DNA of 28,190 bases from a virus. The stretch covers positions 1 through 28,190 of the IMG/VR virus record IMGVR_UViG_3300048839_001873; one strand, written 5' to 3'. Under the pieces are notes generated by a model, which saw only the letters and a list, made by a program, of their open reading frames with translations, was not told the origin of the DNA and did not search any database. The position numbers were made by a program, and so were the translations under genes. This document shows positions 20,452 through 28,190 of the stretch, one piece after another. The stretch's first letter is position 1, and each line of letters begins with the position of its first letter.

Positions 20452-23400
20452 GTGGCCCAGCTCGTGTTGACGCTCGCCGGCGGCGTGCTCGGCGGCGGGA
20501 TCGCGGGCGGCCTCGGCCAGTCGCTCGGCGCGCTGTTCGGCGCCTATGTCGGCGGCATCCTGGACCGCGAGCTGTTCGGACCGCAGCAGGACCGGCGGAC
20601 CGTCGAAGGCGCGCAGCTCACCGAGCTCAACCTGTCGGGGTCGGCCTATGGCCAGACCATGCCGGTGGTCTGGGGCCGGATGCGGGTGCCCGCCAACATC
20701 ATCTGGGTCCGCGGCATCCGCGAGGTGGTCCGCACCGAGACGGTGGGAGGCGGCGGCAAGGGCGGTGGCGGGGGCGGCGGCACGCAGACCATCACGCGCA
20801 CGAGCTACCACTACTATGCCGATGTAGCGCTCGGGATCTGCGAGGCGCCGGTCACCTCGATTTATCGCATCTGGCTCGACAAGACGCCGCTCGATCCCGA
20901 GCACGTCGATGAAATCCGCGCCTACTATGGAGACGAGGCGCAATCACCGGACCCGCTGATCCAGGCGGTCGAAGGTGCCGACCGCACGCCGGCGTTCCGG
21001 GGCCTAGCCTACGTCGTTCTCGAAAACCTCTACCTCACGCCCTACGGCAACCGTTTCCCGAACTTCGAGATCGAGGTCTATCGCGGCTCGCGCGCGGATG
21101 TGCCCGATGCCCGCCATCTCGTCCGCAATGTCTGCCTGATCCCGGCGAGCGGCGAATGGGCCTACGAGCCGAATGTCGTACGCAGCCGCGTGCGCAACTC
21201 AAACATCAACAGCAATGCCGGCCGAAAAGCTGCCGACTTCGCGGTCTCGATCGAGAACCTCAAGCGCGAGGTGCCGAACGTCGAGTGGGTCAGCGTCGTC
21301 TACGCCTGGTTCGGCACATCTGTGGACGTCGCGACCTGCTCGATCCGGCCCGAGGCGGAGTACGCGATCTATCCGGACCGGTTGCCCGATACGATGCCGT
21401 ATCTCTGGTCGGTCATGGGCATTAGCCGCCCGGTCATCGGCGGGGGCGGTGGATGGCCGCTCGTTTCCTCGTACACCAACCCGGATGGCTCGCCGGGACT
21501 CTATTACGGAGGGACCATCAATGACGGCTCGGTAATCCGGGCGATCCAGCATCTGCGCAGCCTTGGCTACAAGGTGATGCTGTACCCGTTCCTGATGATG
21601 GACATCCCGCCGCCCGACCCGTCGCCGTTCCCGTGGCGCGGCCGGATCGGCGGCGCAGCGGGCGATGTAGCGGGCTTCTTCGAACGCAGCGACGGGTACC
21701 TGCGCTTCGTCCGCCACTGCATGTCGCTTGCCGAGGATGCGGGCGGCGTGGACGGCTTCGTCGTCGGCTCCGAGATGGTGGTACTCAACCGCATCCGCGA
21801 TGGTAGCGGCAATTATCCTTCGGTGCCGTTCTGGCAGCAGATTGCCTCCGAGGCGAGGACGCGCCTCGGATCGGAGTGCGTGATCACCTACGCGGCCGAC
21901 TGGTCCGAGTACCGCTATCATGATCGCGGTGATGCCAATGTGGATTTCCCGCTGGATGCGGTGTGGGCCGACCCGAACATCGACGTAGTCGGGATCGATG
22001 GGTATTTCCCACTCACGGATGTCCCACGCGCAGTTTACGACAAAGCCGAGGTTGCCGCCGGCTGGGCCTCGGGCGAGCTGATCGACTACTTCTATGCCAC
22101 GCAGGCCGATCGCGACCTCGAGCGCCGCGGCCTCGACCCGCAGCGCTCCCCGATCGACGATCCATTCTGGGCCATCAAGGACATCCGCTACTGGTGGGAG
22201 AACCAGCACGTCCCTCGCATTGCCGGCGTGCCGAGCGGGCCCGCCACGGCCTGGGTGCCGCGCGGAAAGCCGATCTGGTTCACCGAATACGGCTTCCCCA
22301 CCGTGAACTGCGCGACCAACCAGCCGAACGTGTTCATCGATCCGAAGTCGATCGAGAGCTTCGCGCCCTACTACTCCAACCGCGCGGTCGACCGCGTGGT
22401 ACAGCGCGCCGCGATCGAGGCGACCGAGGAGTTCTGGAACGAGCCGGCCAACAACCCGTCCTCGCCGGTGTACGGCGGCCCCATGGTCGATCGCCGGTTC
22501 GTCTGGTGTTGGGACGCCCGCCCGTACCCGTTCTTCCCGGCACTCACCAACGTCTGGTCGGACGGCGAGAATTTTCGTCTCGGCCATTGGATCGAGGGAA
22601 AGATCGGCAACATGCAGCTCGCCGAGATCGTCCGGGACTTGTGCCTGCGGGTGGGACTTGCCGAGAACGAGTTCGACGTGACGGCGCTGGACGACGAGGT
22701 CGTCGGCTACGTTGTGACCGAGCGCAAGCCGGTGCGCGACATGATCGCGGTCCTGCAGACGGCGTACTTCTTCGATGCGGTCGAGCGCGACGGCATGCTC
22801 GTGTTCGTCAAGCGCGGCGCAGGCGCGCCCATCACTCTTGATCCGAACGACCTCGGTGCCAGCGAGAACGACAGCGACCGCTCGCGCGTCAAGGTCGAGC
22901 GCACCCAGGACACGGAGCTTCCGATCGCGGTCGACGTGGTCCACATCGATGAAGGCCGCGACTACCAGTCCTCGACCGTCACGGTGCGCAAGCAGGTCGG
23001 TCAATCGGAAAGCGTGAACACTCTGAGCTTTCCGATCGTGCTCACGGTCGAACAGGCCCAGGCGATTGGGCAACGGGCGCTGCGCGAGATGTGGCAGGGC
23101 CGCGAGGCGGTCGACCTGCGGTTGCCGACTCGCGCCATCAGGCTCGATCCGACCGATACGGTGGAAGTTCCAATCGATGGGGTGTGGCGGCGCATCCGCC
23201 TCACGGCCGTGACCTACGGCAAGCCCGGGCTCGTGCTCCTGCGCGGCGTCGCCACTGATGGCGGCATCCCGGAGTTCTACACCGCGCCGACCGGCAGCGG
23301 CGGGCTTCCGCCATCGGTGCCCGAGCCGGTCGCGCCGGTGCGGGTCGAGCTCCTCGACATGCCGATTATGACAGACAGCCATGATGCCTCGGCGCCGAGC

Positions 23401-24270
23401 TTCTATGTGGCGGCCTGCCCGGTCGGCACCGGCCGTTTTCGTGGCGCGACGCTGTTCCAGCCGACTGCCGATGCACTGGACTACGTGGTCGCGGCCGTCG
23501 CCGGGCTGCCGTCAGTCCTGGGCGAGACGGTCACCGAGCTTGCAGCCGGCCCGGCTTGGCGGGGGGACCGCGTCAACACGGTTGAAGTGCAACTCGACTT
23601 TGGTTCGCTGCAATGCCTTGCCGACGAACGGGTGCTCGCGGGCGGCAACGCCGCTCTCGTCGGCGACGAGGTCATCCAGTTCGCCAATGCCGAGCTCATT
23701 GCCGAGGGCCGCTACCGGCTGAGTCGCCTGTTGCGGGGCCAGCGCGGCACCGAGCACGAGATCGCGGCCCACCCGCCGGGCAGCCGGTTCATCATGCTCG
23801 ACCCGGCGCGCCAGCCGCGGCCGAACTTTTCGGTCTCGCGCATCGGGATCGAGATCGCCTGGCGCTACGCGCCGGTGCCGCAGGGTCCGAGCGGCGACCT
23901 CTCGGGCGAGATCGTGTTCACCAATACCGGCAACGGCCTCCGGCCGTTCGCGCCGGTGCACCTCAAGGCGGTCCGCGATCCGTCATCCGGCGATGTCCAG
24001 CTGTCATGGACTCGGCGCACGCGCGTCGGCGGCGACTCCTGGCTTAACGAGGTGCCGCTCGGCGAGGAGACCGAAGAGTACGACGTCCTGATCCTGGACG
24101 GCGCGAATGTCGTGCGGACCAATCGCGTCACGAGCCAAGGCGCGCTCTACACCGCCGCCCAGCAGACGGCCGACTTCGGCGCGCCGCCGGCCTCGCTTGC
24201 CTGGCGGGTCGCCCAGATCTCGCGTGCCTATGGCCGCGGCATGCAGGCCGAAATTCTTTCCACTCTCTGA
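20452..24270 (+). CDS. Tail tip megaprotein with GTA TIM-barrel domain (GTA g15-like)
   Basis: This 1272-residue protein resembles the Rhodobacter GTA g15 'megatron'. Order: N-terminal hub domain (1-205) with a GGGGKGGGGGGG loop; a GTA TIM-barrel domain (about 300-715), which keeps two glutamates at the glycosidase positions, E441 in GSEM and E612 in FTEYG, and the landmark VWCWDARPYPFFPAL (about 684-698); a phage tail 3 domain (about 720-890); and beta-rich C-terminal domains (about 950-1272), including YRLSRLLRGQRGTE. It probably forms the baseplate spike/hub that binds the peptidase and the receptor-binding protein. Whether the barrel still hydrolyses a glycan is unknown. The start is the GTG at 20452, 3 bases after the previous stop. 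Confidence 0.93.
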   Translation: MAQLVLTLAGGVLGGGIAGGLGQSLGALFGAYVGGILDRELFGPQQDRRTVEGAQLTELNLSGSAYGQTMPVVWGRMRVPANIIWVRGIREVVRTETVGGGGKGGGGGGGTQTITRTSYHYYADVALGICEAPVTSIYRIWLDKTPLDPEHVDEIRAYYGDEAQSPDPLIQAVEGADRTPAFRGLAYVVLENLYLTPYGNRFPNFEIEVYRGSRADVPDARHLVRNVCLIPASGEWAYEPNVVRSRVRNSNINSNAGRKAADFAVSIENLKREVPNVEWVSVVYAWFGTSVDVATCSIRPEAEYAIYPDRLPDTMPYLWSVMGISRPVIGGGGGWPLVSSYTNPDGSPGLYYGGTINDGSVIRAIQHLRSLGYKVMLYPFLMMDIPPPDPSPFPWRGRIGGAAGDVAGFFERSDGYLRFVRHCMSLAEDAGGVDGFVVGSEMVVLNRIRDGSGNYPSVPFWQQIASEARTRLGSECVITYAADWSEYRYHDRGDANVDFPLDAVWADPNIDVVGIDGYFPLTDVPRAVYDKAEVAAGWASGELIDYFYATQADRDLERRGLDPQRSPIDDPFWAIKDIRYWWENQHVPRIAGVPSGPATAWVPRGKPIWFTEYGFPTVNCATNQPNVFIDPKSIESFAPYYSNRAVDRVVQRAAIEATEEFWNEPANNPSSPVYGGPMVDRRFVWCWDARPYPFFPALTNVWSDGENFRLGHWIEGKIGNMQLAEIVRDLCLRVGLAENEFDVTALDDEVVGYVVTERKPVRDMIAVLQTAYFFDAVERDGMLVFVKRGAGAPITLDPNDLGASENDSDRSRVKVERTQDTELPIAVDVVHIDEGRDYQSSTVTVRKQVGQSESVNTLSFPIVLTVEQAQAIGQRALREMWQGREAVDLRLPTRAIRLDPTDTVEVPIDGVWRRIRLTAVTYGKPGLVLLRGVATDGGIPEFYTAPTGSGGLPPSVPEPVAPVRVELLDMPIMTDSHDASAPSFYVAACPVGTGRFRGATLFQPTADALDYVVAAVAGLPSVLGETVTELAAGPAWRGDRVNTVEVQLDFGSLQCLADERVLAGGNAALVGDEVIQFANAELIAEGRYRLSRLLRGQRGTEHEIAAHPPGSRFIMLDPARQPRPNFSVSRIGIEIAWRYAPVPQGPSGDLSGEIVFTNTGNGLRPFAPVHLKAVRDPSSGDVQLSWTRRTRVGGDSWLNEVPLGEETEEYDVLILDGANVVRTNRVTSQGALYTAAQQTADFGAPPASLAWRVAQISRAYGRGMQAEILSTL

Positions 24271-24279
24271 GGACTATCC

Positions 24280-25611
24280 ATGCCGACCCCTAACTTGGGC
24301 CTGCCGCAGCTCGCGGCGGACCAGGCGCAGAAGCACGTCACCATCAATGAGGCATTGTTCGACCTCGATGCACTCGTGCAGCTTGCGGTGCTCGACCGCA
24401 GCCTCGCCGCGCCGCCCGGCTCGCCGGCAGAGAGCGCGCGCTATATCGTGGCCGCGAGCCCGACCGGCGCCTGGGCCGGGCATGCCAACCACATCGCCGC
24501 CTGGCTCGATGGCGCGTGGCGATTCTTCGTTCCCGGCATCGGCTGGCTCGCCTGGGTGGTCGACGAGGCGGCTCTGCTCGCGTGGAACGGCTCGGCTTGG
24601 GTCGATGCGCTGTCCGCGGTCTCGGCCATCCAGAACCTGGCGCTGCTCGGCATCCGCACGACCGCAGACGCAACCAACCGCCTGGCGGTGAAGTCCGACG
24701 GCGTGCTGCTCAGCCACGACGACGTGACGCCGGGTACCGGCCATATGCACGTCGCCCTCAACAAGAGCGCAGCGGCAAAGGACGCGGGCTTCACGTTCCA
24801 GGATGCCTTCAGCACACGCGCGCTGCTCGGGCTGCTCGCCGATGACGACTTTACCATCAAGGTCTCGCCTGACGGCTCGACCTTCTATCTCGCCCTATCG
24901 ATCGACAAGGACACCGGACACGTCGGCCTCGGCGGCGCAACCGCCGACGCCAACAATGCCCTGATCGTCAAGGGCACCGCCTTCCTGTTCGACCGGGAGA
25001 CGGATGATGTCCGCTTCACCTTCAACAAGGCGGCGGCCGGCGACGATGTCGCACTCACGTTCCAAACCAACTATTCGGCGCGCACGCTATTCGGGCTGCT
25101 TGGCGACGATGACTTCACCGTCAAGGTCTCGCCGGACGGTTCGAACTACTTCACAGGCTTCGTAGTCGATCGGAGCACCGGTCGTCTCAAGCTGCCGCTC
25201 GCGCCGAAGTTCTCCGCCTACACCAATTTCGACAACTACATCGCAGCCAACACCTGGACCAAGGTCCAGTTCAACAATGCCGACTCCAACGATCAGAATG
25301 CCTTCAACGGCAGCAACAACAATTTCACGGCGCCGTTCGCCGGAAACTACGTGTTCGGTTTCTCATTGCGGTTCAAAGCGAACGCTACGGTTCCGACGAA
25401 GGTGATCGCGACGTTCTACAAGAATGGCACCGAGCTCGGGCGCGGACGGGCGGTCTCGGGCGCGCCGGTGGACGATGTCACGACCTACAATCTTTCGGTA
25501 CTGACTCCGCTGGCGGCGAACGACGTGATCGACGTGCGCGTCCATTTTGCGACCAACGACGGCTACATCGAGAGCGACCAGTCGCACTTCTGGGGCCACT
25601 ACGTGCCCTGA
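24280..25611 (+). CDS. Receptor-binding tail protein: DUF2793 plus C1q-like tip
   Basis: This 443-residue protein starts with a DUF2793 domain (1-110; TPNLGLPQLAADQAQKHVT and two W-rich strands), found on GTA-type and phage tail proteins. Two repeats of about 90 residues follow (128-219 and 221-306). The C-terminus (about 310-443) looks like a C1q/TNF-type jelly roll, with NTWTKVQFN, NNFTAPFAGNYVFGFSLRF and a final SHFWGHYVP, a fold used in trimeric adhesins. I infer N-terminal attachment to the baseplate, repeats as shaft, and host binding by the tip. It starts 9 bases after the megaprotein and is followed by a strong terminator. Confidence 0.8.
   Translation: MPTPNLGLPQLAADQAQKHVTINEALFDLDALVQLAVLDRSLAAPPGSPAESARYIVAASPTGAWAGHANHIAAWLDGAWRFFVPGIGWLAWVVDEAALLAWNGSAWVDALSAVSAIQNLALLGIRTTADATNRLAVKSDGVLLSHDDVTPGTGHMHVALNKSAAAKDAGFTFQDAFSTRALLGLLADDDFTIKVSPDGSTFYLALSIDKDTGHVGLGGATADANNALIVKGTAFLFDRETDDVRFTFNKAAAGDDVALTFQTNYSARTLFGLLGDDDFTVKVSPDGSNYFTGFVVDRSTGRLKLPLAPKFSAYTNFDNYIAANTWTKVQFNNADSNDQNAFNGSNNNFTAPFAGNYVFGFSLRFKANATVPTKVIATFYKNGTELGRGRAVSGAPVDDVTTYNLSVLTPLAANDVIDVRVHFATNDGYIESDQSHFWGHYVP
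24661..25197 (+). repeat. Two ~90-codon tandem repeats in the receptor-binding gene
   Basis: Codons 128-219 (24661-24936) and 221-306 (24940-25197) encode repeats that share TADA-N-L-VK near the start and FGLL/LGLL-DDDFT-KVSPDGS in the second half. The DNA is also recognisably similar, for example around 24829-24885 and 25099-25145, so the duplication is fairly recent or constrained. Confidence 0.75.
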
Positions 25612-25636
25612 TCCCTGCCACCACCATCATGCCGAC

Positions 25637-25658
25637 AGCCGCCTCCGGGCGGCTTTTT
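25637..25658 (+). terminator. Rho-independent terminator after the tail genes
   Basis: AGCCGCC (25637-25643) and GGCGGCT (25648-25654) form a perfect 7-bp stem closing a TCCG tetraloop, followed by a run of T (25654-25658). It lies between the receptor-binding gene and the endolysin, so it should reduce lysis gene expression relative to structural genes unless read through. Confidence 0.8.
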
Positions 25659-25675
25659 CATTTTGGAGACCTTGA

Positions 25676-27007
25676 ATGGCGGTTTCGACCTATGACGAGG
25701 CGCTGCGGCGCCTGCTCGCGCACGAGGGCGGCTACACCAATCACCCTTCCGATCCCGGCGGCCCGACCAACTTCGGCATCACGCTTGCGGACTTCCGCAA
25801 GTACATCAAGCCCGACGCCACCGCGGCCGACGTTCGCTCCGTGTCGGTCGACCAGGCGAAGGCGGTCTACCGCAAGCGCTACTGGGACGCACAGCGTTGC
25901 GACGAACTTCCAGCCGGGGTCGATTACAGTGTCTTCGACTACGGTGTGAACAGCGGGGTCGGCCGCAGCGGCAAGGTGCTGCGCCGCGTCGTCGGGCTGC
26001 CGGCCGATAGTAGCGCCGTCACCGACCAGGTCCTCGCCTACACGCACGTGCGGGATCCCAAGGTGCTGGTCGCCGCGATCTGCGACGAGCGTCTCGCCTT
26101 TCTGAAATCTTTGCGGACCTGGCCGGTATTCGGCCGCGGCTGGGCCAGGCGAGTCGCCGAGGTCAGGACCGTCTCACTCGCCATGGCCGGCGCGGCACAG
26201 CGGGTCACGCCCAGTCCCGCGCCGGCGCCCCTTGCCGGCATGCCGCCCTGGCTCGCGCGTATGAACGCAATCCTCGGCCTCTATGAGTTTCCCGGATCCG
26301 CGGACAACCCGGCCATTGTCGCCATGGCCAGGGCCTGCGGCGGCAACATCGCTCGCACCTACAAGCATGACTCGATTCCGTGGTGCGCGCTCACAGTCAA
26401 TTACACACTCATCGCTTCCGGGCTTCCTGGAAACGACAGCCTGTGGGCGCTCGACTTCGCGCGCTACGGCGCGCGGCTCAAAGGGGCGGCCGTTGGCGCT
26501 ATCGCGACAAAGACACGCGACGGGGGCGGCCACGTTTTCCTCGTCGTCGGTCGCACAAGGGATGGCCGCCTCGTCGGCCGCGGCGGCAACCAGCGCGACA
26601 TGGTGTGCGACGAGATCTTCGATCCTTCGGTCGTCACTGCCTGCACCTGGCCGAAGGACTGCCCGCAGCCGACGCAGCTCGGGTTCACCACGCTTCCAGT
26701 AGTCGAGCCCGCGCCGAAGGCGAAGCGCGATCTGGTGCTGCCGCCTCCGACGAAGCTCGAGTTGCCGGCCAAGGGCATCGTGCCGCCCCCCAAGGCGGCG
26801 AAGGAAATCATCACCAAGGGCGTGCCCGCCGGCGGTGCTGCCGGTGGCGCCGGCTTCTGGGACTGGGTGGTCGCGCATCCTTTGGAGACCGTCGGAATCA
26901 CTCTCGTCGGCGCCGGAGCGATCGGTGGTGCCGTCTACGCGCTGAACCGCTGGCACGCGCGGCGTCAGGAAGCGCCGACGCCGAACCTCGTGCCCATCGC
27001 AGCCTGA
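25676..27007 (+). CDS. Two-domain endolysin: GH108 muramidase plus NlpC/CHAP-like domain, membrane anchor
   Basis: This 443-residue protein has an N-terminal GH108 lysozyme domain (about 1-110) with the catalytic Glu17 in HEGGY and PGGPTNFGIT (27-36), and a peptidoglycan-binding-3-like region to about 170. After a Pro/Ala linker (177-190) comes a TIGR02594-like cysteine hydrolase domain (about 191-330), with likely catalytic C237 (IPWCALTVN) and H286 (GGGHVFLVVG). A Pro/Lys linker leads to a C-terminal membrane segment (about 404-423) followed by RWHARR. There is no N-terminal signal peptide. GGAG lies about 9 bases before the ATG. Two cutting activities plus a tail anchor in one phage lysin is uncommon; the second activity is assigned from motif spacing only. 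Confidence 0.85.
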   Translation: MAVSTYDEALRRLLAHEGGYTNHPSDPGGPTNFGITLADFRKYIKPDATAADVRSVSVDQAKAVYRKRYWDAQRCDELPAGVDYSVFDYGVNSGVGRSGKVLRRVVGLPADSSAVTDQVLAYTHVRDPKVLVAAICDERLAFLKSLRTWPVFGRGWARRVAEVRTVSLAMAGAAQRVTPSPAPAPLAGMPPWLARMNAILGLYEFPGSADNPAIVAMARACGGNIARTYKHDSIPWCALTVNYTLIASGLPGNDSLWALDFARYGARLKGAAVGAIATKTRDGGGHVFLVVGRTRDGRLVGRGGNQRDMVCDEIFDPSVVTACTWPKDCPQPTQLGFTTLPVVEPAPKAKRDLVLPPPTKLELPAKGIVPPPKAAKEIITKGVPAGGAAGGAGFWDWVVAHPLETVGITLVGAGAIGGAVYALNRWHARRQEAPTPNLVPIAA

Positions 27008-27022
27008 TCAAAGGAGTATACA

Positions 27023-27412
27023 ATGCTGATGTTCGTTCTCGCGGCCGCGACCTTCGTCGCGGTCTACTGGTTCTGGATTCGCCCCGTCCTGAAATCGCGG
27101 CCTGCCCTCCGCGAACTTTATGAGCAGGAGGAGAGCCTCTTCACCGCCGTGCGCGAGAAGTTCGCCGGCATCAAGCAGAAGCTCTCGTCCGCTATCGTGG
27201 TCGCGGCGAGCGTCGCGGTGAGCGGATACGACTTCATCGCTCCGATCGCGAGCGGCGTCGACGTGAGCTCGATCGCCGCGCAGGTGCCGTCCTGGGCATG
27301 GCCGCTGGTCCTGATCACTGTGACGGCGCTCTTCCAGTTCCTGCGCAACCTCGCGGACAAGCGACACAAGGCTGAACTCGTCGAGGATCCTGCGTCGGCC
27401 CAGGAGGGCTAG
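27023..27412 (+). CDS. Membrane protein of lysis block, holin-like
   Basis: This 129-residue protein has hydrophobic segments at about 2-18, 57-76 and 90-108, and a charged helical loop between the first two (26-53). It has a strong ribosome binding site (AAGGAG) and lies directly between the endolysin and the GTA-type holin gene, 2 bases before the latter. A role as second holin, antiholin or accessory lysis factor is inferred from position and topology only; I do not recognise a specific family. Confidence 0.65.
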   Translation: MLMFVLAAATFVAVYWFWIRPVLKSRPALRELYEQEESLFTAVREKFAGIKQKLSSAIVVAASVAVSGYDFIAPIASGVDVSSIAAQVPSWAWPLVLITVTALFQFLRNLADKRHKAELVEDPASAQEG

Positions 27413-27414
27413 CC

Positions 27415-27804
27415 ATGTGGACTTGGCTCGCGAGCCTCATTGGCGGCCCGGTGATCACCGGCCTGATCAACGCCTACAAGACAAAACTCGACGCCGCGAA
27501 CACGCAGGATCGGATCGCAGCCGATCTCGCGGCGAAGGAGATCGCAGCCGAAATTGAAGCTCGCAAGCAAGCTTCCGCCATCATCATCGCCGAGCAGGGA
27601 CGCTGGTACACGGCGATCATCCGTCCGCTGCTCGCGTTGCCCATCATCATCTATCTCTGGAAGGTGATCGTCTGGGACAAGGTGCTGGGCCTGGGCACCA
27701 CCGATCCCATCACCGGAATGATCGCGGATTGGGTCGGCACGATCCTGACCGCGTATGTCGGTGGTCGATCCATCGAAAAGGTCGCGCGCATCCTGCGCCG
27801 GTAG
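27415..27804 (+). CDS. Three-TM holin, GTA_holin_3TM family
   Basis: This 129-residue protein begins MWTWLASLIGGPVITGLINA, has a charged amphipathic helix (22-62), then membrane segments at about 65-87 (IIRPLLALPIIIYLWKVIVW) and 101-120, ending with the basic tail EKVARILRR. This is the layout of the holin family named for gene transfer agent release. It should permeabilise the inner membrane to trigger lysis. A GGAGG ribosome binding site precedes the ATG by about 7 bases. It adds a second GTA-like module after the tail tip genes. Confidence 0.88.
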   Translation: MWTWLASLIGGPVITGLINAYKTKLDAANTQDRIAADLAAKEIAAEIEARKQASAIIIAEQGRWYTAIIRPLLALPIIIYLWKVIVWDKVLGLGTTDPITGMIADWVGTILTAYVGGRSIEKVARILRR

Positions 27805-27839
27805 CGGCACTGCTTTCCCCAACCGGGAATCCCCATTAA

Positions 27840-28190
27840 ATGCCGAATAGACTGGACGAGATCAGCCGAGTCATCGGCAACATCGAGGCCGAGGTGCGCA
27901 ATCTTTCCGCATCGGTCGCGGACGTGCGCCGCTCGGCTGCGGAGCAGCACCGCGAAAACCGCGAAAAGCTCGAAAGCATCAGCCAGCGCGTCGAGAAGAT
28001 CGAGGCCGACATGAAGCCGCTTGGAAGGACCGTTGCGACGATGGAGCCGATCGTTGCCGGCTACGCAGTGACGCGCTGGAAGATCGCCGGAGCCTTTGCG
28101 CTTGGCACCAGCATCATTACCGCGCTCGGGTGGGTTGTTTCCTTGTTCGCCGGCAAGATCGTAACTTGGGTCGTCTCATTGTTCCGGTGA
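27840..28190 (+). CDS. DUF1515-like coiled-coil membrane protein
   Basis: This 116-residue protein has an N-terminal coiled-coil region (about 4-60, heptad-like I/L/V spacing), then a hydrophobic C-terminal half with membrane segments at about 80-103 and 104-115. It resembles DUF1515, small proteins found beside lysis genes in rhizobial prophages. No Rz/Rz1 spanin pair is visible, so a role in late lysis is a reasonable guess, not shown. The stop codon coincides with the last bases of the window, so the gene is complete. Confidence 0.75.
   Translation: MPNRLDEISRVIGNIEAEVRNLSASVADVRRSAAEQHRENREKLESISQRVEKIEADMKPLGRTVATMEPIVAGYAVTRWKIAGAFALGTSIITALGWVVSLFAGKIVTWVVSLFR

Noticed and set aside
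21199-23382. A 727-codon minus-strand open frame opposite the tail megaprotein
   Set aside because: The plus-strand TIM-barrel and tail domains are unmistakable; the antisense translation is low-complexity and His/Arg/Asp-rich.
1-28190. The region as a true gene transfer agent cluster
   Set aside because: Only the tail tip and holin are GTA-like. The head, terminase and neck are lambda-type, and methyltransferases and a receptor-binding protein are present, so a mosaic prophage fits better. DNA packaging specificity cannot be judged from sequence.

Overview
The window is a GC-rich segment of an alphaproteobacterial genome, most likely a Rhizobiales relative of Bradyrhizobium or Rhodopseudomonas (inferred from codon use and from which families occur together). 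It holds most of the late half of a siphovirus-type prophage. No integrase, repressor, replication gene, tRNA, rRNA, CRISPR array or intact insertion sequence is visible, so the lysogeny end and at least one attachment site lie outside the window or are gone.

Layout. Bases 5-391 encode a small membrane protein that may belong to the host flank. Bases 392-818 hold no convincing gene, but contain 15-bp tandem repeats, five copies of a GTTACCA-type heptamer and a strong terminator. Bases 819-3441 encode two overlapping DNA methyltransferases, each with an N-terminal ParB-like domain. Bases 3502-4502 are a minus-strand cluster of three small genes with good ribosome binding sites, one of them DUF3489. 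Bases 4503-4621 are a divergent control region with a perfect 15-bp palindrome just upstream of the terminase genes.

From 4622 to 28190 everything reads on the plus strand as one tightly packed late operon. DNA packaging and head: Nu1-like small and GpA-like large terminase, gpW-like joiner, lambda-type portal, S49 protease with a nested scaffold start, decoration protein, E-type capsid. Neck and tail: gpFII-like and DUF6441 proteins, a 27-codon membrane mini-gene, tail terminator, tail tube, a tail chaperone with a -1 frameshift site, and a tape measure. Tail tip: four genes in the order of Rhodobacter gene transfer agent g12-g15 (DUF2460, DUF2163, NlpC/P60, TIM-barrel megaprotein), with an extra copy of the megaprotein's N-terminal domain inserted before it. 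Then come a DUF2793/C1q-like receptor-binding protein, a terminator, and a lysis block: a two-domain endolysin with a C-terminal membrane anchor, a small membrane protein, a GTA-type three-TM holin and a DUF1515 protein.

The overall plan is therefore a lambda-type head and neck joined to a gene-transfer-agent-type tail tip and holin. All structural genes look intact. I do not see a clearly new defence or mobile system. The most informative details are the frameshift cassette with a four-cysteine extension, the duplicated tail-hub domain, the hidden 27-codon gene, the nested scaffold start, and the repeat-rich control regions at 489-793 and 4538-4552.
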